A stretch of DNA of 26,474 nucleotides, from contig JADYZI010000023.1 of the NCBI GenBank assembly GCA_020853255.1, positions 1 to 26,474 of the forward strand. The letters run 5' to 3'. A model generated the notes under the pieces. That model made no database searches and was not told the DNA's origin. It saw only the letters and a program-made list of their open reading frames with translations. Positions 1 through 6,705 of the stretch are shown one piece after another. The stretch's first letter is position 1; each line of letters opens with the position of its first letter. The position numbers and the translations under genes are program-made. The stretch is from Acidobacteriota bacterium (GTDB lineage Bacteria; Acidobacteriota; Blastocatellia; Pyrinomonadales; Pyrinomonadaceae).

Positions 1-598
1 CGAAAATATTGAGCACGATTGATTGCAGGAACATTATCAATATCAGCACGATCATTCCTGAAAGATCGAACATCCCCACCGGTGGGATAAGCCGCTGAAC
101 CGGCAGCATTATCGGATCGGTCACGCGCCTTACAAAACCAAGAAAGGTGTTCCGCGTAAACACGAACCAAGACGAGATAAATCGGATAAAGATCAGAAGA
201 ACAAGTATGCTTAACGCACCGTAGAGCGCAAAGCCGATAAACACTTTCGGATTTCCAGCTGCTACGCCGGCCGATAGTCCATCGATAATAAAGAATGTGT
301 CTCTGATAATTCCGCTCACAAAATATGTGAAAACGAGTGCAATGAACATCGTCACCAGCGGAGCAAGCCGCGTATCGACGCGAAATGCCACAAACATTCG
401 GGCCGCCGGATAAACAAACCGTTCAGTCATCTTGCGTATCCGAAAGCCAAACCGCCCAACTTTGCCAAAGGGATTCGGGTCCGAATAATTGAAGATCAAG
501 CGCAGGACCAGCAGCGTAAGGAAAACAAGAAAAGCTCCCCACAGCACCGTCCAAACAATGGGATAAACACTTAGTGACAGAAAGCCTGTTAAGTTCAT
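1..598 (-). CDS. yggT: YggT family integral membrane protein (3' end outside window)
   Basis: Membrane protein of the YggT family. The role is not firmly established, but in many bacteria it sits beside yggS and near division or osmotic-tolerance genes. Reading from the ATG at 598, about 199 codons are visible and no stop is reached before the window edge. Hydrophobic segments lie near residues 10-35, 80-100, 120-145 and 175-199. The family signature appears twice in spirit: an RLIFNYSDPNPFG stretch early, and RRVTDPIMLPVQRLIPPVG followed by FDLSGM late, which matches the usual R-x-IP-x-x-G-x-x-D-x-S pattern of YggT repeats. The ATG overlaps the TGA of the upstream yggS-like gene by four bases (ATGA), so translation is probably coupled. 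The Arg/Lys-rich linker between the two hydrophobic halves (near residues 45-60) fits a two-repeat architecture. Confidence 0.85.
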   Translation of the reverse strand, partial: MNLTGFLSLSVYPIVWTVLWGAFLVFLTLLVLRLIFNYSDPNPFGKVGRFGFRIRKMTERFVYPAARMFVAFRVDTRLAPLVTMFIALVFTYFVSGIIRDTFFIIDGLSAGVAAGNPKVFIGFALYGALSILVLLIFIRFISSWFVFTRNTFLGFVRRVTDPIMLPVQRLIPPVGMFDLSGMIVLILIMFLQSIVLNIF

Positions 599-1299
599 TG
601 CGGGTATTCTCTTGCCCCAAAAACGGCTGTGCCGACGCGAACCATTGTCGCACCTTCTTCGACCGCTATCTCAAAATCGTGGCTCATTCCCATCGAAAGC
701 TCGCCTTTGCCGTTGAAAACTCCATTCTCAGTCATTCTGTCCCGAAACTCGCGGAGACGCACAAAATACGGCCGGGTCGTCTCCGGATCGTCATAAAACG
801 GCGGCAGGACCATAAGGCCTTTCCATTTCAGCCGTTCGCAGCTTTTCAAAAATGCCGACAGCTCTCCGAGCTGATCTTCACCAATTCCCGATTTCGTTTT
901 CTCTCCGGCCAGATCCACCTGCACCAGAACCGGCAGCTCGGCGCGGCCTTCATCAATACAAATACGTTCTAACCGCTCTGCCAGTTCGATCGAATCGACC
1001 GAGTGGATCATGTCGAACAATTGGACCGCCTTTCGAGCCTTATTCGATTGCAGATGGCCGATCAGGTGCCACTCAGCTGTACTGCGGCCAATTTCGGCGA
1101 TCTTCCCTTCGGCCTCCTGAACCTTGTTCTCACCAAAACAGGCGATGCCCGCTTTCATGGCCTCACGGAGCATGTTGGTCGGGTGCGTCTTGCTAACGGC
1201 TATCAATTTTACTTCGTCAGGGCTGCGCCCAACCCGCACCGCCGCATTCCGGATGCGTTCCATTACAGCGGCGAGGTTTGTTGCGATGTCAGAAAGCAC
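595..1299 (-). CDS. yggS: YggS/PROSC family PLP-binding protein
   Basis: Pyridoxal-phosphate homeostasis protein of the YggS/PLPBP family: a single-domain fold-type III TIM barrel that binds PLP but has no known catalytic turnover. From the GTG at 1299 it is 234 residues, the normal family length. The PLP lysine is in VKLIAVSKTHP (K37). Other family motifs are FGENKVQEAEGK, WHLIGHLQSNKAR, HSVDS, GLMVLPP, LSMGMSHDFEIAVEEGATMVRVGTAVFG (given here in pieces of one conserved stretch). An in-frame ATG at 1350 would add 17 residues (GLLVLVSSG...) that do not belong to the family. I prefer the GTG because SDIATNL is the usual N-terminus. No clear ribosome binding site precedes it; a TATATT sits six bases upstream, so it may be leaderless. 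The gene ends in a four-base overlap with yggT. Confidence 0.93.
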   Translation of the reverse strand: MLSDIATNLAAVMERIRNAAVRVGRSPDEVKLIAVSKTHPTNMLREAMKAGIACFGENKVQEAEGKIAEIGRSTAEWHLIGHLQSNKARKAVQLFDMIHSVDSIELAERLERICIDEGRAELPVLVQVDLAGEKTKSGIGEDQLGELSAFLKSCERLKWKGLMVLPPFYDDPETTRPYFVRLREFRDRMTENGVFNGKGELSMGMSHDFEIAVEEGATMVRVGTAVFGAREYPQ

Positions 1300-1322
1300 A
1301 CACTCAATATACCAAACACCCG

Positions 1323-1385
1323 ATGAGACCAAAACCAAAAGCCCGGCCAAGTATGTACGTCAGAGGCAACGTCCCCGTGCGATGA
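1323..1385 (+). CDS. possible 20-residue basic peptide upstream of and overlapping the next ORF
   Basis: The frame starting ATG-AGA-CCA at 1323 encodes 20 residues with six Arg/Lys (begins MRPKPKARPS, ends GNVPVR). It stops at TGA 1383-1385, overlapping the ATG of the following ORF (ATGA). I do not recognise it. For: the exact start/stop overlap and biased basic composition. Against: no Shine-Dalgarno sequence, and it begins only 24 bases from the yggS start on the other strand. It could be a short leader peptide giving translational coupling, or chance. Confidence 0.25.
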   Translation: MRPKPKARPSMYVRGNVPVR

Positions 1386-1690
1386 TTCAACAAAAAGATA
1401 TGATGCGCCCAAATGAAAAATTGCTAAGAGATATGTCGATCGAAGAGCTCGCGACCGAGTCGCATTGGCATGCCAAACAGGCCGCCAGGCTGTTGCAAGA
1501 AGTTGAGAAAATGCGGGAACGGGCACTTGGGGCCGATGAACGGGAAGCTGAAGACATCCTTTACATCGCCGCCGAAAAGGGAGCTGAAGCGGAAGCACAT
1601 ATCCATCAATCAAATCTGATCGATGCGCTTCATGCTTCAAAGCTTTCCGACCAAGGCGTCGGGGTTGTCGTCCACGCCGCCGCGCCATAG
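1382..1690 (+). CDS. uncharacterised 102-residue helical protein
   Basis: I do not recognise this protein. It is soluble, strongly charged and predicted mostly helical: a long amphipathic stretch runs through SIEELATESHWHAKQAARLL and on to about residue 75 (REAEDILYIAAEKGAEAEAH), followed by a short hydrophobic tail (GVGVVVHAAAP). There is no signal peptide or membrane segment. The start is uncertain: ATG 1382 overlaps the stop of the upstream mini-ORF, while in-frame ATGs at 1400, 1403 and 1433 are also possible. None has a strong ribosome binding site; AGAGG lies 14-18 bases before 1382. The frame stays open far upstream through the antisense of yggS, which is a coincidence of that gene's codon bias. 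It precedes a 44-residue Lys-rich gene that has its own strong ribosome binding site, so the two may be co-transcribed. Confidence 0.5.
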   Translation: MIQQKDMMRPNEKLLRDMSIEELATESHWHAKQAARLLQEVEKMRERALGADEREAEDILYIAAEKGAEAEAHIHQSNLIDALHASKLSDQGVGVVVHAAAP

Positions 1691-1725
1691 AATAACTGCT
1701 GATCTACTCCAAGGAGATACAAGCC

Positions 1726-1860
1726 ATGATCATTAAAGACAAGAAGTTAAAGCGAAAACTCGATCGCGTACCAGACAAGGATAAGAACGGCGACCCGATC
1801 TTCAAGATCGCTGACGCAGGTAAAGAAAAGAAAACGGCAAAAGACAAGCCGGCAGGGTAA
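1726..1860 (+). CDS. 44-residue Lys-rich small protein
   Basis: A short gene with a near-ideal ribosome binding site: AAGGAG at 1711-1716, nine bases before the ATG. The product has 44 residues, of which 13 are Lys and 7 Asp, so it is very hydrophilic and probably disordered (starts MIIKDKKLKRKLDRVPDKDK, contains GDPIFKIADAG, ends KDKPAG). There are no Cys, Trp or His residues and no signal peptide. I do not recognise a family. The bipartite composition (basic N-terminus, central IF-containing patch, Lys-rich tail) could suit nucleic-acid or ribosome binding, but that is only inference. It lies 35 bases after the 102-residue ORF on the same strand. Confidence 0.65.
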   Translation: MIIKDKKLKRKLDRVPDKDKNGDPIFKIADAGKEKKTAKDKPAG

Positions 1861-2205
1861 TGCTTGAGTTTTACCGGTCTCGGTTCCAGCCTTAGGCGCC
1901 TCGATCAGGCAAGGCAATCCAAAAAAAGCTCGGATCCAGCGGAGAATTTCTTGATCCGTGGGCTTCGCATTCTTGATCAGTGCATTTCGTGGTGCCGAAG
2001 ACGTCCCTTTCACCACAAAACCCACGAAAAAGTCCGAAAACCACGAAACAGCCTCTCGTTAACGAAAGGTGTCCACGCTGAATGAGCCCTGCCCGATCAC
2101 CCGCGATTCGACTCCCTTTCCCGATCGGCCATATAAAAATCTTTTAAATGCTATTCGGTGCCTCATATAATAACCGTGATCAAGGTGATTCCGCGATTGG
2201 CCCTC
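1861..2205. other. intergenic stretch with no supported gene
   Basis: About 345 bases between the Lys-rich small gene and the tRNA-Leu promoter. Short open frames exist on both strands (plus 1864-2085; minus reaching 2025), but none has a ribosome binding site or a recognisable product. Around 2010-2055 there are repeated CCACAAAA/CCACGAAA/CACGAAA words, an A-rich imperfect direct repeat. TATAAT occurs at 2166-2171 (CATATAATAACC) without a good -35. I see nothing else definite. Confidence 0.5.
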
Positions 2206-2234
2206 TTGAATTCCCTTTAATGACCTAGTATTCT
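2206..2234 (+). promoter_or_regulatory. sigma-70 promoter of tRNA-Leu(CAG)
   Basis: TTGAAT at 2206-2211 and TATTCT at 2229-2234 are separated by exactly 17 bases. The tRNA starts 19 bases after the -10. The -10 is the centre of a perfect inverted repeat, ACCTAG-TATTCT-CTAGGT (2223-2240), which may be an operator or coincidence. Confidence 0.65.
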
Positions 2235-2252
2235 CTAGGTTCGCCCGAATAT

Positions 2253-2339
2253 GCGGACGTGGCGGAACTGGTAGACGCGCAGGTCTCAGAAGCCTGTTCC
2301 CGCAAGGGAGTGGAAGTTCGATTCTTCTCGTCCGCACCA
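2253..2339 (+). tRNA. tRNA-Leu, anticodon CAG
   Basis: An 87-base class II tRNA. The acceptor stem GCGGACG pairs with CGTCCGC at 2329-2335, followed by discriminator A and an encoded CCA. The anticodon stem CAGGT/GCCTG encloses loop CTCAGAA, giving CAG (reads CUG). A long variable arm with CCC-GCAA-GGG and the TTCGATT T-loop are present, as expected for tRNA-Leu. It has its own promoter upstream and a terminator-like hairpin downstream. Confidence 0.95.
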
Positions 2340-2353
2340 CATTTCTTAGATCG

Positions 2354-2392
2354 AAGGGACGACTGATCGCAGGTCGTCCTTTTCGGTTTTTT
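2354..2392 (+). terminator. Rho-independent terminator after tRNA-Leu(CAG)
   Basis: The stem GGACGAC (2357-2363) pairs with GTCGTCC (2373-2379), with A-T/G-T extensions at the base and a nine-base loop. It is followed by TTTTCGGTTTTTT. It lies 15 bases past the tRNA 3' end and 21 bases before the rsmG start, so it probably separates the two transcripts at least partly. Confidence 0.75.
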
Positions 2393-2413
2393 GGACGGGA
2401 GTACTGGTATTAA

Positions 2414-3025
2414 GTGAGAGATGCGCTTATAAAAGCGTTGACTGCGAACGGATCTGCCTTCAGTGTCGAGCTATCGGGTGCGGCACGTGAACGGATGGCG
2501 GACTATTACGCTATTCTCGCCGAGCACAATCCCCGCCTGCATCTGGTTGCTCCGTGCCCGCCGGAGGAGTTTGCAACGCGGCACGTGCTCGAGTCGCTAA
2601 CGCTTCTGAAGCATCTACCGGCCGGAGCAGCCTTTGCCGATATCGGTTCAGGCGGCGGGCTGCCGGCCATACCTTGCCTTTTGGCCCGCGATGATCTTAG
2701 GGCACGCCTTATCGAATCAAAGGAAAAAAAGGCCGAGTTCTTGAGAACGGCGGCTTCTTACCTTCATTTGACAGATCGCATAGAGGTAATCGCAAAGCAG
2801 TTCTCTGAGACCGAACCCGACGAAACGGGCTTTGTCACATGCAGGGCTCTGGACAAATTTGGGGAACGGCTGCGGAGGCTCGTAAAATGGTCGGGCGGCC
2901 GCCCTATCCTCTTCTTTGGCGGTGAACAATTTGGCGGCCAGCTTGCCGACCTAGGGCTGCAAACCACGGCTGAATTGATGCCTCTGTCTGAACGAAGATA
3001 TCTTTTTGTCGTGTCGCCAGTTTGA
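2414..3025 (+). CDS. rsmG: 16S rRNA (guanine-527 N7)-methyltransferase RsmG
   Basis: RsmG (GidB) methylates N7 of G527 in 16S rRNA using S-adenosylmethionine; loss of the activity gives low-level streptomycin resistance in many bacteria. The 203-residue product has the Rossmann-fold SAM motif FADIGSGGGLPAIPC (residues 74-88), the preceding family block TRHVLESLTL (55-64), and the later ESKEKKAEFLRTAA block that contacts the adenosine. The C-terminal part (CRALDKF, ERLRRL) also matches the family. The start is taken as GTG 2414; GGGAG lies about 12 bases upstream, a weak spacing. It stands alone rather than beside mnmG or parA/parB, its usual neighbours, and follows a tRNA-Leu terminator. Confidence 0.92.
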   Translation: MRDALIKALTANGSAFSVELSGAARERMADYYAILAEHNPRLHLVAPCPPEEFATRHVLESLTLLKHLPAGAAFADIGSGGGLPAIPCLLARDDLRARLIESKEKKAEFLRTAASYLHLTDRIEVIAKQFSETEPDETGFVTCRALDKFGERLRRLVKWSGGRPILFFGGEQFGGQLADLGLQTTAELMPLSERRYLFVVSPV

Positions 3026-3284
3026 ATTGTTCCGTTCGCGGATGGCGAAGCCCGGATGTGCTCCCGCGAAGGCCGCCACCTTGAATAAGCCGCGCCGTTG
3101 GCTTCGATAAAATTCCTTGCCGAATTCCCGTGCGTCCGATATTATCTTCGGAACGCCCTCGTTCAAGCCGGAAACCGGCGTATTGAGGCTCGCTTGAATT
3201 GAACCCTAGGCGGCAAAACAAACGCTATTCGGGTTTACTGCATCCCAAGATTCACCCATCACACCCGTTCTAAGGAGTAACAAT

Positions 3285-4478
3285 ATGACCAGAAAGGCCT
3301 TCAATTTGTCGATGACCGCAATTCTCGCTTGCCTGCTGCTGACGACAAGCGTTCAACCAGCCCTCGGCCAAACTGACGACTCAGCCGCGATCGCCGCAAA
3401 GGCGCAGGCCCTATTCGACGCACAGAAGATGACCGAGGCCCTGCCGCTGTACGAAAAGCTGGCCGAGCTTAGGCCCAGTGACCCATCGGTGCATAGAAAT
3501 CTCGGTTTTGCACTTCTTGGCCAAGCCGCGAACACTAGCAACGCTGTCGTCCGAAGACAGCTTCGGATAAGGGCACGAGCGGCGTTTATCAGGGCCGCAC
3601 AGGTTGGCGAGGATTCGCAGCTTGTAAAGGGCATGGTCCAGGGGTTGCCGCCAGATGGAAGCGAAGCAGGTTTTTCAGACAATGCTGACGCGAACCGACT
3701 TATGCGGCAGGGTGAGGCAGCCTTTAGCAGTGGAAAAATGGATGAAGCGATAAAGCTTTACCAGGATGCCCTAAAGATCGACCCGCGATGCTATTACGCC
3801 GCACTATTTGCGGGCGACGTCAATATGCACAAGGAAAATTACCCGGAGGCCGAGAAATGGTACCAAAAGGCGATCTCGATCGACCCGTTTCAGGAAACGG
3901 CCTATCGATATTCGGCAACGCCGCTGATGAAGCAGCAAAAATATCCCGAAGCACGCGACCGCTATGTTGAATCTTTCATCGTCGCGCCCTATAGCCGGCT
4001 TGCCCTCAGCGGCATTATCCAGTGGGCCCAGGCGACGAATACTTCGCTTTCTCATCCGAAAATTGACCTTCCCGAAATAACGATCGGGGCCGATGGAAAG
4101 GCCAAATCGACCCTTAATGTCAATCCGCTTGTGGACGATGGCTCGATGGCGTGGATCGGTTATGTAGCCACGCGTGAAACGTGGCGAAAAGAAAAATTCG
4201 CCAAGCAGTTTCCTCAGGAGCCAGCCTATCGGCACTCCCTTCAGGAAGAAGTCGAAGCGTTGCGAAGCGTCGTTGAAATGGCCAGGTCAACGAAGCCGAA
4301 GAAGCTGAACGGACAGATCGAAATGCTTGCAAAGCTCGATGCGGAGGGCCTGCTCGAAGCGTTTGTCCTGATGGCGCTGCCGGACGAAGGGATCGCGCAG
4401 GACCATCGGGCATATTTGGCAGCAAACCGCGATAAGATGCGGAGGTATGTGGTCGGCTACGTTATAAAGAGCAAGTGA
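3285..4478 (+). CDS. secreted TPR-repeat protein
   Basis: A 397-residue exported protein of unknown role. Residues 1-29 form a signal peptide (basic start, LSMTAILACLLLTTSV core, cleavage likely after ALG before Q). Tetratricopeptide-type helical pairs appear at about 35-70 (AQKMTEALPLYEKLAELRPSD), 140-172 (SGKMDEAIKLYQDALKIDP), 174-206 (KENYPEAEKWYQKAISIDP) and 208-240. The C-terminal third has no repeat signature; it begins with a predicted beta-rich piece (HPKIDLPEITIGADG) and ends in charged helices. TPR arrays generally mediate protein-protein contacts, here in the periplasm. The start is firm: TAAGGAGT at 3271-3278 is eight bases before the ATG. The gene ends 18 bases from the convergent pseudo-nuclease gene, with no obvious terminator between them. 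Confidence 0.85.
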   Translation: MTRKAFNLSMTAILACLLLTTSVQPALGQTDDSAAIAAKAQALFDAQKMTEALPLYEKLAELRPSDPSVHRNLGFALLGQAANTSNAVVRRQLRIRARAAFIRAAQVGEDSQLVKGMVQGLPPDGSEAGFSDNADANRLMRQGEAAFSSGKMDEAIKLYQDALKIDPRCYYAALFAGDVNMHKENYPEAEKWYQKAISIDPFQETAYRYSATPLMKQQKYPEARDRYVESFIVAPYSRLALSGIIQWAQATNTSLSHPKIDLPEITIGADGKAKSTLNVNPLVDDGSMAWIGYVATRETWRKEKFAKQFPQEPAYRHSLQEEVEALRSVVEMARSTKPKKLNGQIEMLAKLDAEGLLEAFVLMALPDEGIAQDHRAYLAANRDKMRRYVVGYVIKSK

Positions 4479-4496
4479 CGCCCTGGATCCGACGAC

Positions 4497-5570
4497 TCAA
4501 ACGGCCTCGAGCAATCTCAAGATCGTCTCGCGCAGTGCGGGGCCCGCCGTTCCGGAATATTTTCCAACACGGATCGTAAGTTTTTTTGCGGATGCGATCT
4601 TGGCAAGGTCGCTGCGGCCGATCTTATATTGCATCAATTCCTCGACCGAACGATGAGGATCACGGCGGTAAAATCGCTGGCCGCCGATGGATATTTCAGT
4701 TTCGTCCGCGATAAAGGTCAGCGAATTCTCAGCAGCAAATGCACCCTCGCGTGAGATAGCGGAGACCCCCAGAACGAATGCCGTGTTTGTTGTTCGCGGT
4801 TTGATCTCGCCCTGAAAGTAGATCACGCGAAGCTCGACCTCAAGCGGGCCGCTTTCGTTGATTAGTACCTGCGCAACGCTTGGGGTCGATGTGTTCCTGA
4901 TCTTGGTTTCGGCGTCAAAACCCCAGTAGTTCGACCCCGAAGGATTGCGCTGGGCAAAGGCATCGCCGCCTACATCGGTCCACATCTCGGTATTGCTCCC
5001 AAACGGTTTATAGTTCCGTGAATCAGAACTTTCCGTCCGGATCGCAGCCCGGATGAAGCCGGCATCTCGATGCGATCGGTCTTTGAGAGATCTGAACTCC
5101 CAGGCGGGCATCATATCGCGTATCGACCAAATGCCGCGCTTTTCTGTTTTGGCCAAGGCTTCAAGGCCGCTGTAAACGCTGGCCTCTGTCCCGTCTTGTC
5201 CGCTGCGTTCCGGCGGAACATGCCACGCGGCCCCGTCCCGCACGAGTTGCTGCCCGAGGTCAAGGCCGTCGAGGTAGGCCTTTCCGATCAATGCGGTCGG
5301 TGAAAAGCCGTTCGAGACAAAGGTTACTGTTTTTCCGATGATAAGCCGCTGCGTGTGCTCGCGAACTATCCGGCTGAGCGGTTGTTCCGGTTCGGGAACA
5401 TCGATGAACTGGATCGCCACGGTCAGTTCGCTGTTGTCGGTCTGAATGACAAATGTCTTTCCGTCCAGTACATTGGCCACGCGTCCCGTAAGGGCGGTTT
5501 GCGCCTCGACACCGCTAGACGACAGGACGAAAAGAGCCAGCACGATGAAGTACGGATAGGACCTTCTCAT
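4497..5570 (-). CDS. secreted thermonuclease-fold (SNase-like) protein, active site degenerate, downstream copy
   Basis: A 357-residue exported protein: signal peptide 1-23 (FIVLALFVLSSSGVEA, mature start Q), then an SNase/OB-fold-like domain at about 25-150, then a unique C-terminal half of about 180 residues with predicted beta structure and no family I know. Recognisable SNase landmarks are VLDGKTF, FIDVPEPEQP and LVRDGAAWHVPPERSGQD. Compared with staphylococcal nuclease, the key residues are replaced: calcium ligand D21 is K38, R35 is A52, and R87 is in a loop with no Arg (about A93), while E43 survives as E60. It is therefore unlikely to be an active nuclease of the classic mechanism. 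It is a tandem paralogue of the gene 23 bases upstream; the two share VPEPEQPL, VREH, RDGAAWH and PAWEFR. It is probably the last gene of the kinase-regulator operon. Confidence 0.8.
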   Translation of the reverse strand: MRRSYPYFIVLALFVLSSSGVEAQTALTGRVANVLDGKTFVIQTDNSELTVAIQFIDVPEPEQPLSRIVREHTQRLIIGKTVTFVSNGFSPTALIGKAYLDGLDLGQQLVRDGAAWHVPPERSGQDGTEASVYSGLEALAKTEKRGIWSIRDMMPAWEFRSLKDRSHRDAGFIRAAIRTESSDSRNYKPFGSNTEMWTDVGGDAFAQRNPSGSNYWGFDAETKIRNTSTPSVAQVLINESGPLEVELRVIYFQGEIKPRTTNTAFVLGVSAISREGAFAAENSLTFIADETEISIGGQRFYRRDPHRSVEELMQYKIGRSDLAKIASAKKLTIRVGKYSGTAGPALRETILRLLEAV

Positions 5571-5593
5571 ATAGAAAAGCGGATCTTGAAATA

Positions 5594-6673
5594 CTATTCC
5601 GCGGCCTGAAGCATGTTGTACAAAAGCAGCTGCATGCCGGCCTGAGGGAAAATCACATAGTCGCCGATCTTCAGCGTCACTTCGCCGCCATAAACGATCT
5701 TTTCGATCGCGGCCTTGCTGATCTCAAAGCTGAGTTTTTCGATTGCCATGCCGTCTTCTTTAGAGGTAACCCTCTTTGGCCTGCCGACCGCGACCGTCTT
5801 TTCATCGACGATCACCGAAAGCGTGTTGGCTTTAAGAAAACGCCACTCATCCGCCACGGATACGACCGTGAAATGGAATTTACCGGTGCGGTTTTTCTCA
5901 CTTTCCTGTTTGTAAAGATAGGTAATGTCGCACACGACCTTTCGGTCGGCGGGCACATCGCCCTGTTCCTTTATGCCCATCCAGAACGTGCTCAGCCAGC
6001 CGGTCTTTGTCGCCGCGTTGTACCCGTGCATTAGTGGGCCGGGGTTCTTCAACGATGGGTTCTTGTCCGACCAAACACCGGCCGGCCTGGTGGAAGTTCT
6101 TTCAGCTGAGGTCGTTTTGTAATTTGCCTTTTTGGCCTCTGCCGTGCCGCGATCGGCCGCCAACTGCTTTTCGCGCTCGTTCAGTGCCTTTTCCGCGCGG
6201 AATTCCCAGGCGGGCTTCATGTCCTTTACACCCCAAACACCGCGATTCTCAAGCCGTGCCTGCGTCTGATGATATTCATATGCGTCGCTATCACTCGCGT
6301 TCTGCCCGCTCTTTTCCGGGCTGATATGCCACGCCGCTCCGTCGCGGAGCAACTGGACGGCAACGTCTGTCGAATTTACGAACAACTGCCCAAACGTCTT
6401 GCCCGGAGCAAATCCGGCCGACCGAAACGTCACGTCCTTGTCAAGCACAAGCTTTGCCAAATGCTCGCGGACCGTTTTGTACAGCGGCTGTTCAGGCTCA
6501 GGCACTTCAACGTATTGGAGTTCGGCCAGAAGTTTTCCGGTCGATATTTCTATGATCACCGTTCGGCCGTCAAGCACCTGGACAACGCGCCCCGAAAGCG
6601 TCGATTGCGAATAGCCCGCCGCCGTCAGGAAAAGGACTGCCGCGAAAATAACCAATGGTTTTGCGTAAGACAT
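5594..6673 (-). CDS. secreted thermonuclease-fold (SNase-like) protein, active site degenerate, upstream copy
   Basis: A 359-residue exported protein with a signal peptide (AKPLVIFAAVLFLTAAGYS, mature start Q), an SNase-like domain at about 25-150 and a separate C-terminal region. The domain contains VLDGRTV, YVEVPEPEQP and LLRDGAAWHISPEKSGQN, the same scaffold as its tandem paralogue. The catalytic set of staphylococcal nuclease is missing: D21 is R37, R35 is E51, D40 is E56, and there is no Arg at the R87 position (GKTFGQLFV). The E43 equivalent is E59. I chose ATG 6673 rather than the TTG at 6691 because AGAGG lies eight bases before it and it gives a cleaner signal peptide. The gene follows the NtrC-type regulator by 32 bases. 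The C-terminal half (about 240-359) is aligned only loosely with the paralogue, so the pair has diverged there. Confidence 0.8.
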   Translation of the reverse strand: MSYAKPLVIFAAVLFLTAAGYSQSTLSGRVVQVLDGRTVIIEISTGKLLAELQYVEVPEPEQPLYKTVREHLAKLVLDKDVTFRSAGFAPGKTFGQLFVNSTDVAVQLLRDGAAWHISPEKSGQNASDSDAYEYHQTQARLENRGVWGVKDMKPAWEFRAEKALNEREKQLAADRGTAEAKKANYKTTSAERTSTRPAGVWSDKNPSLKNPGPLMHGYNAATKTGWLSTFWMGIKEQGDVPADRKVVCDITYLYKQESEKNRTGKFHFTVVSVADEWRFLKANTLSVIVDEKTVAVGRPKRVTSKEDGMAIEKLSFEISKAAIEKIVYGGEVTLKIGDYVIFPQAGMQLLLYNMLQAAE

Positions 6674-6705
6674 ATTTGAAACCTCTGACAAACGAACTTG
6701 CCTTG

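Noticed and set aside
574..972. Plus-strand ORF antisense to yggS
   Set aside because: Shadow of the conserved yggS coding frame.
1747..2025. Minus-strand ORF across the Lys-rich gene and spacer
   Set aside because: It is antisense to a well-supported small gene, has no ribosome binding site and shows a Cys/Phe-rich tail typical of antisense translation.
1864..2085. Plus-strand 73-codon ORF in the spacer before tRNA-Leu
   Set aside because: It has no ribosome binding site and an Arg/Ser/Lys-rich composition, and it contains the A-rich word repeats of the spacer.
2951..3166. Minus-strand ORF beginning with TTG (NEGVPKIISDAREFGKEF...)
   Set aside because: Half of it is antisense to rsmG, the start is TTG with no ribosome binding site, and I do not recognise the product. 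The 3026-3166 part looks somewhat protein-like, so a relic is possible.
3167..3179. GCCGG-AAA-CCGGC hairpin as a terminator
   Set aside because: Short stem without a following T-tract on either strand.
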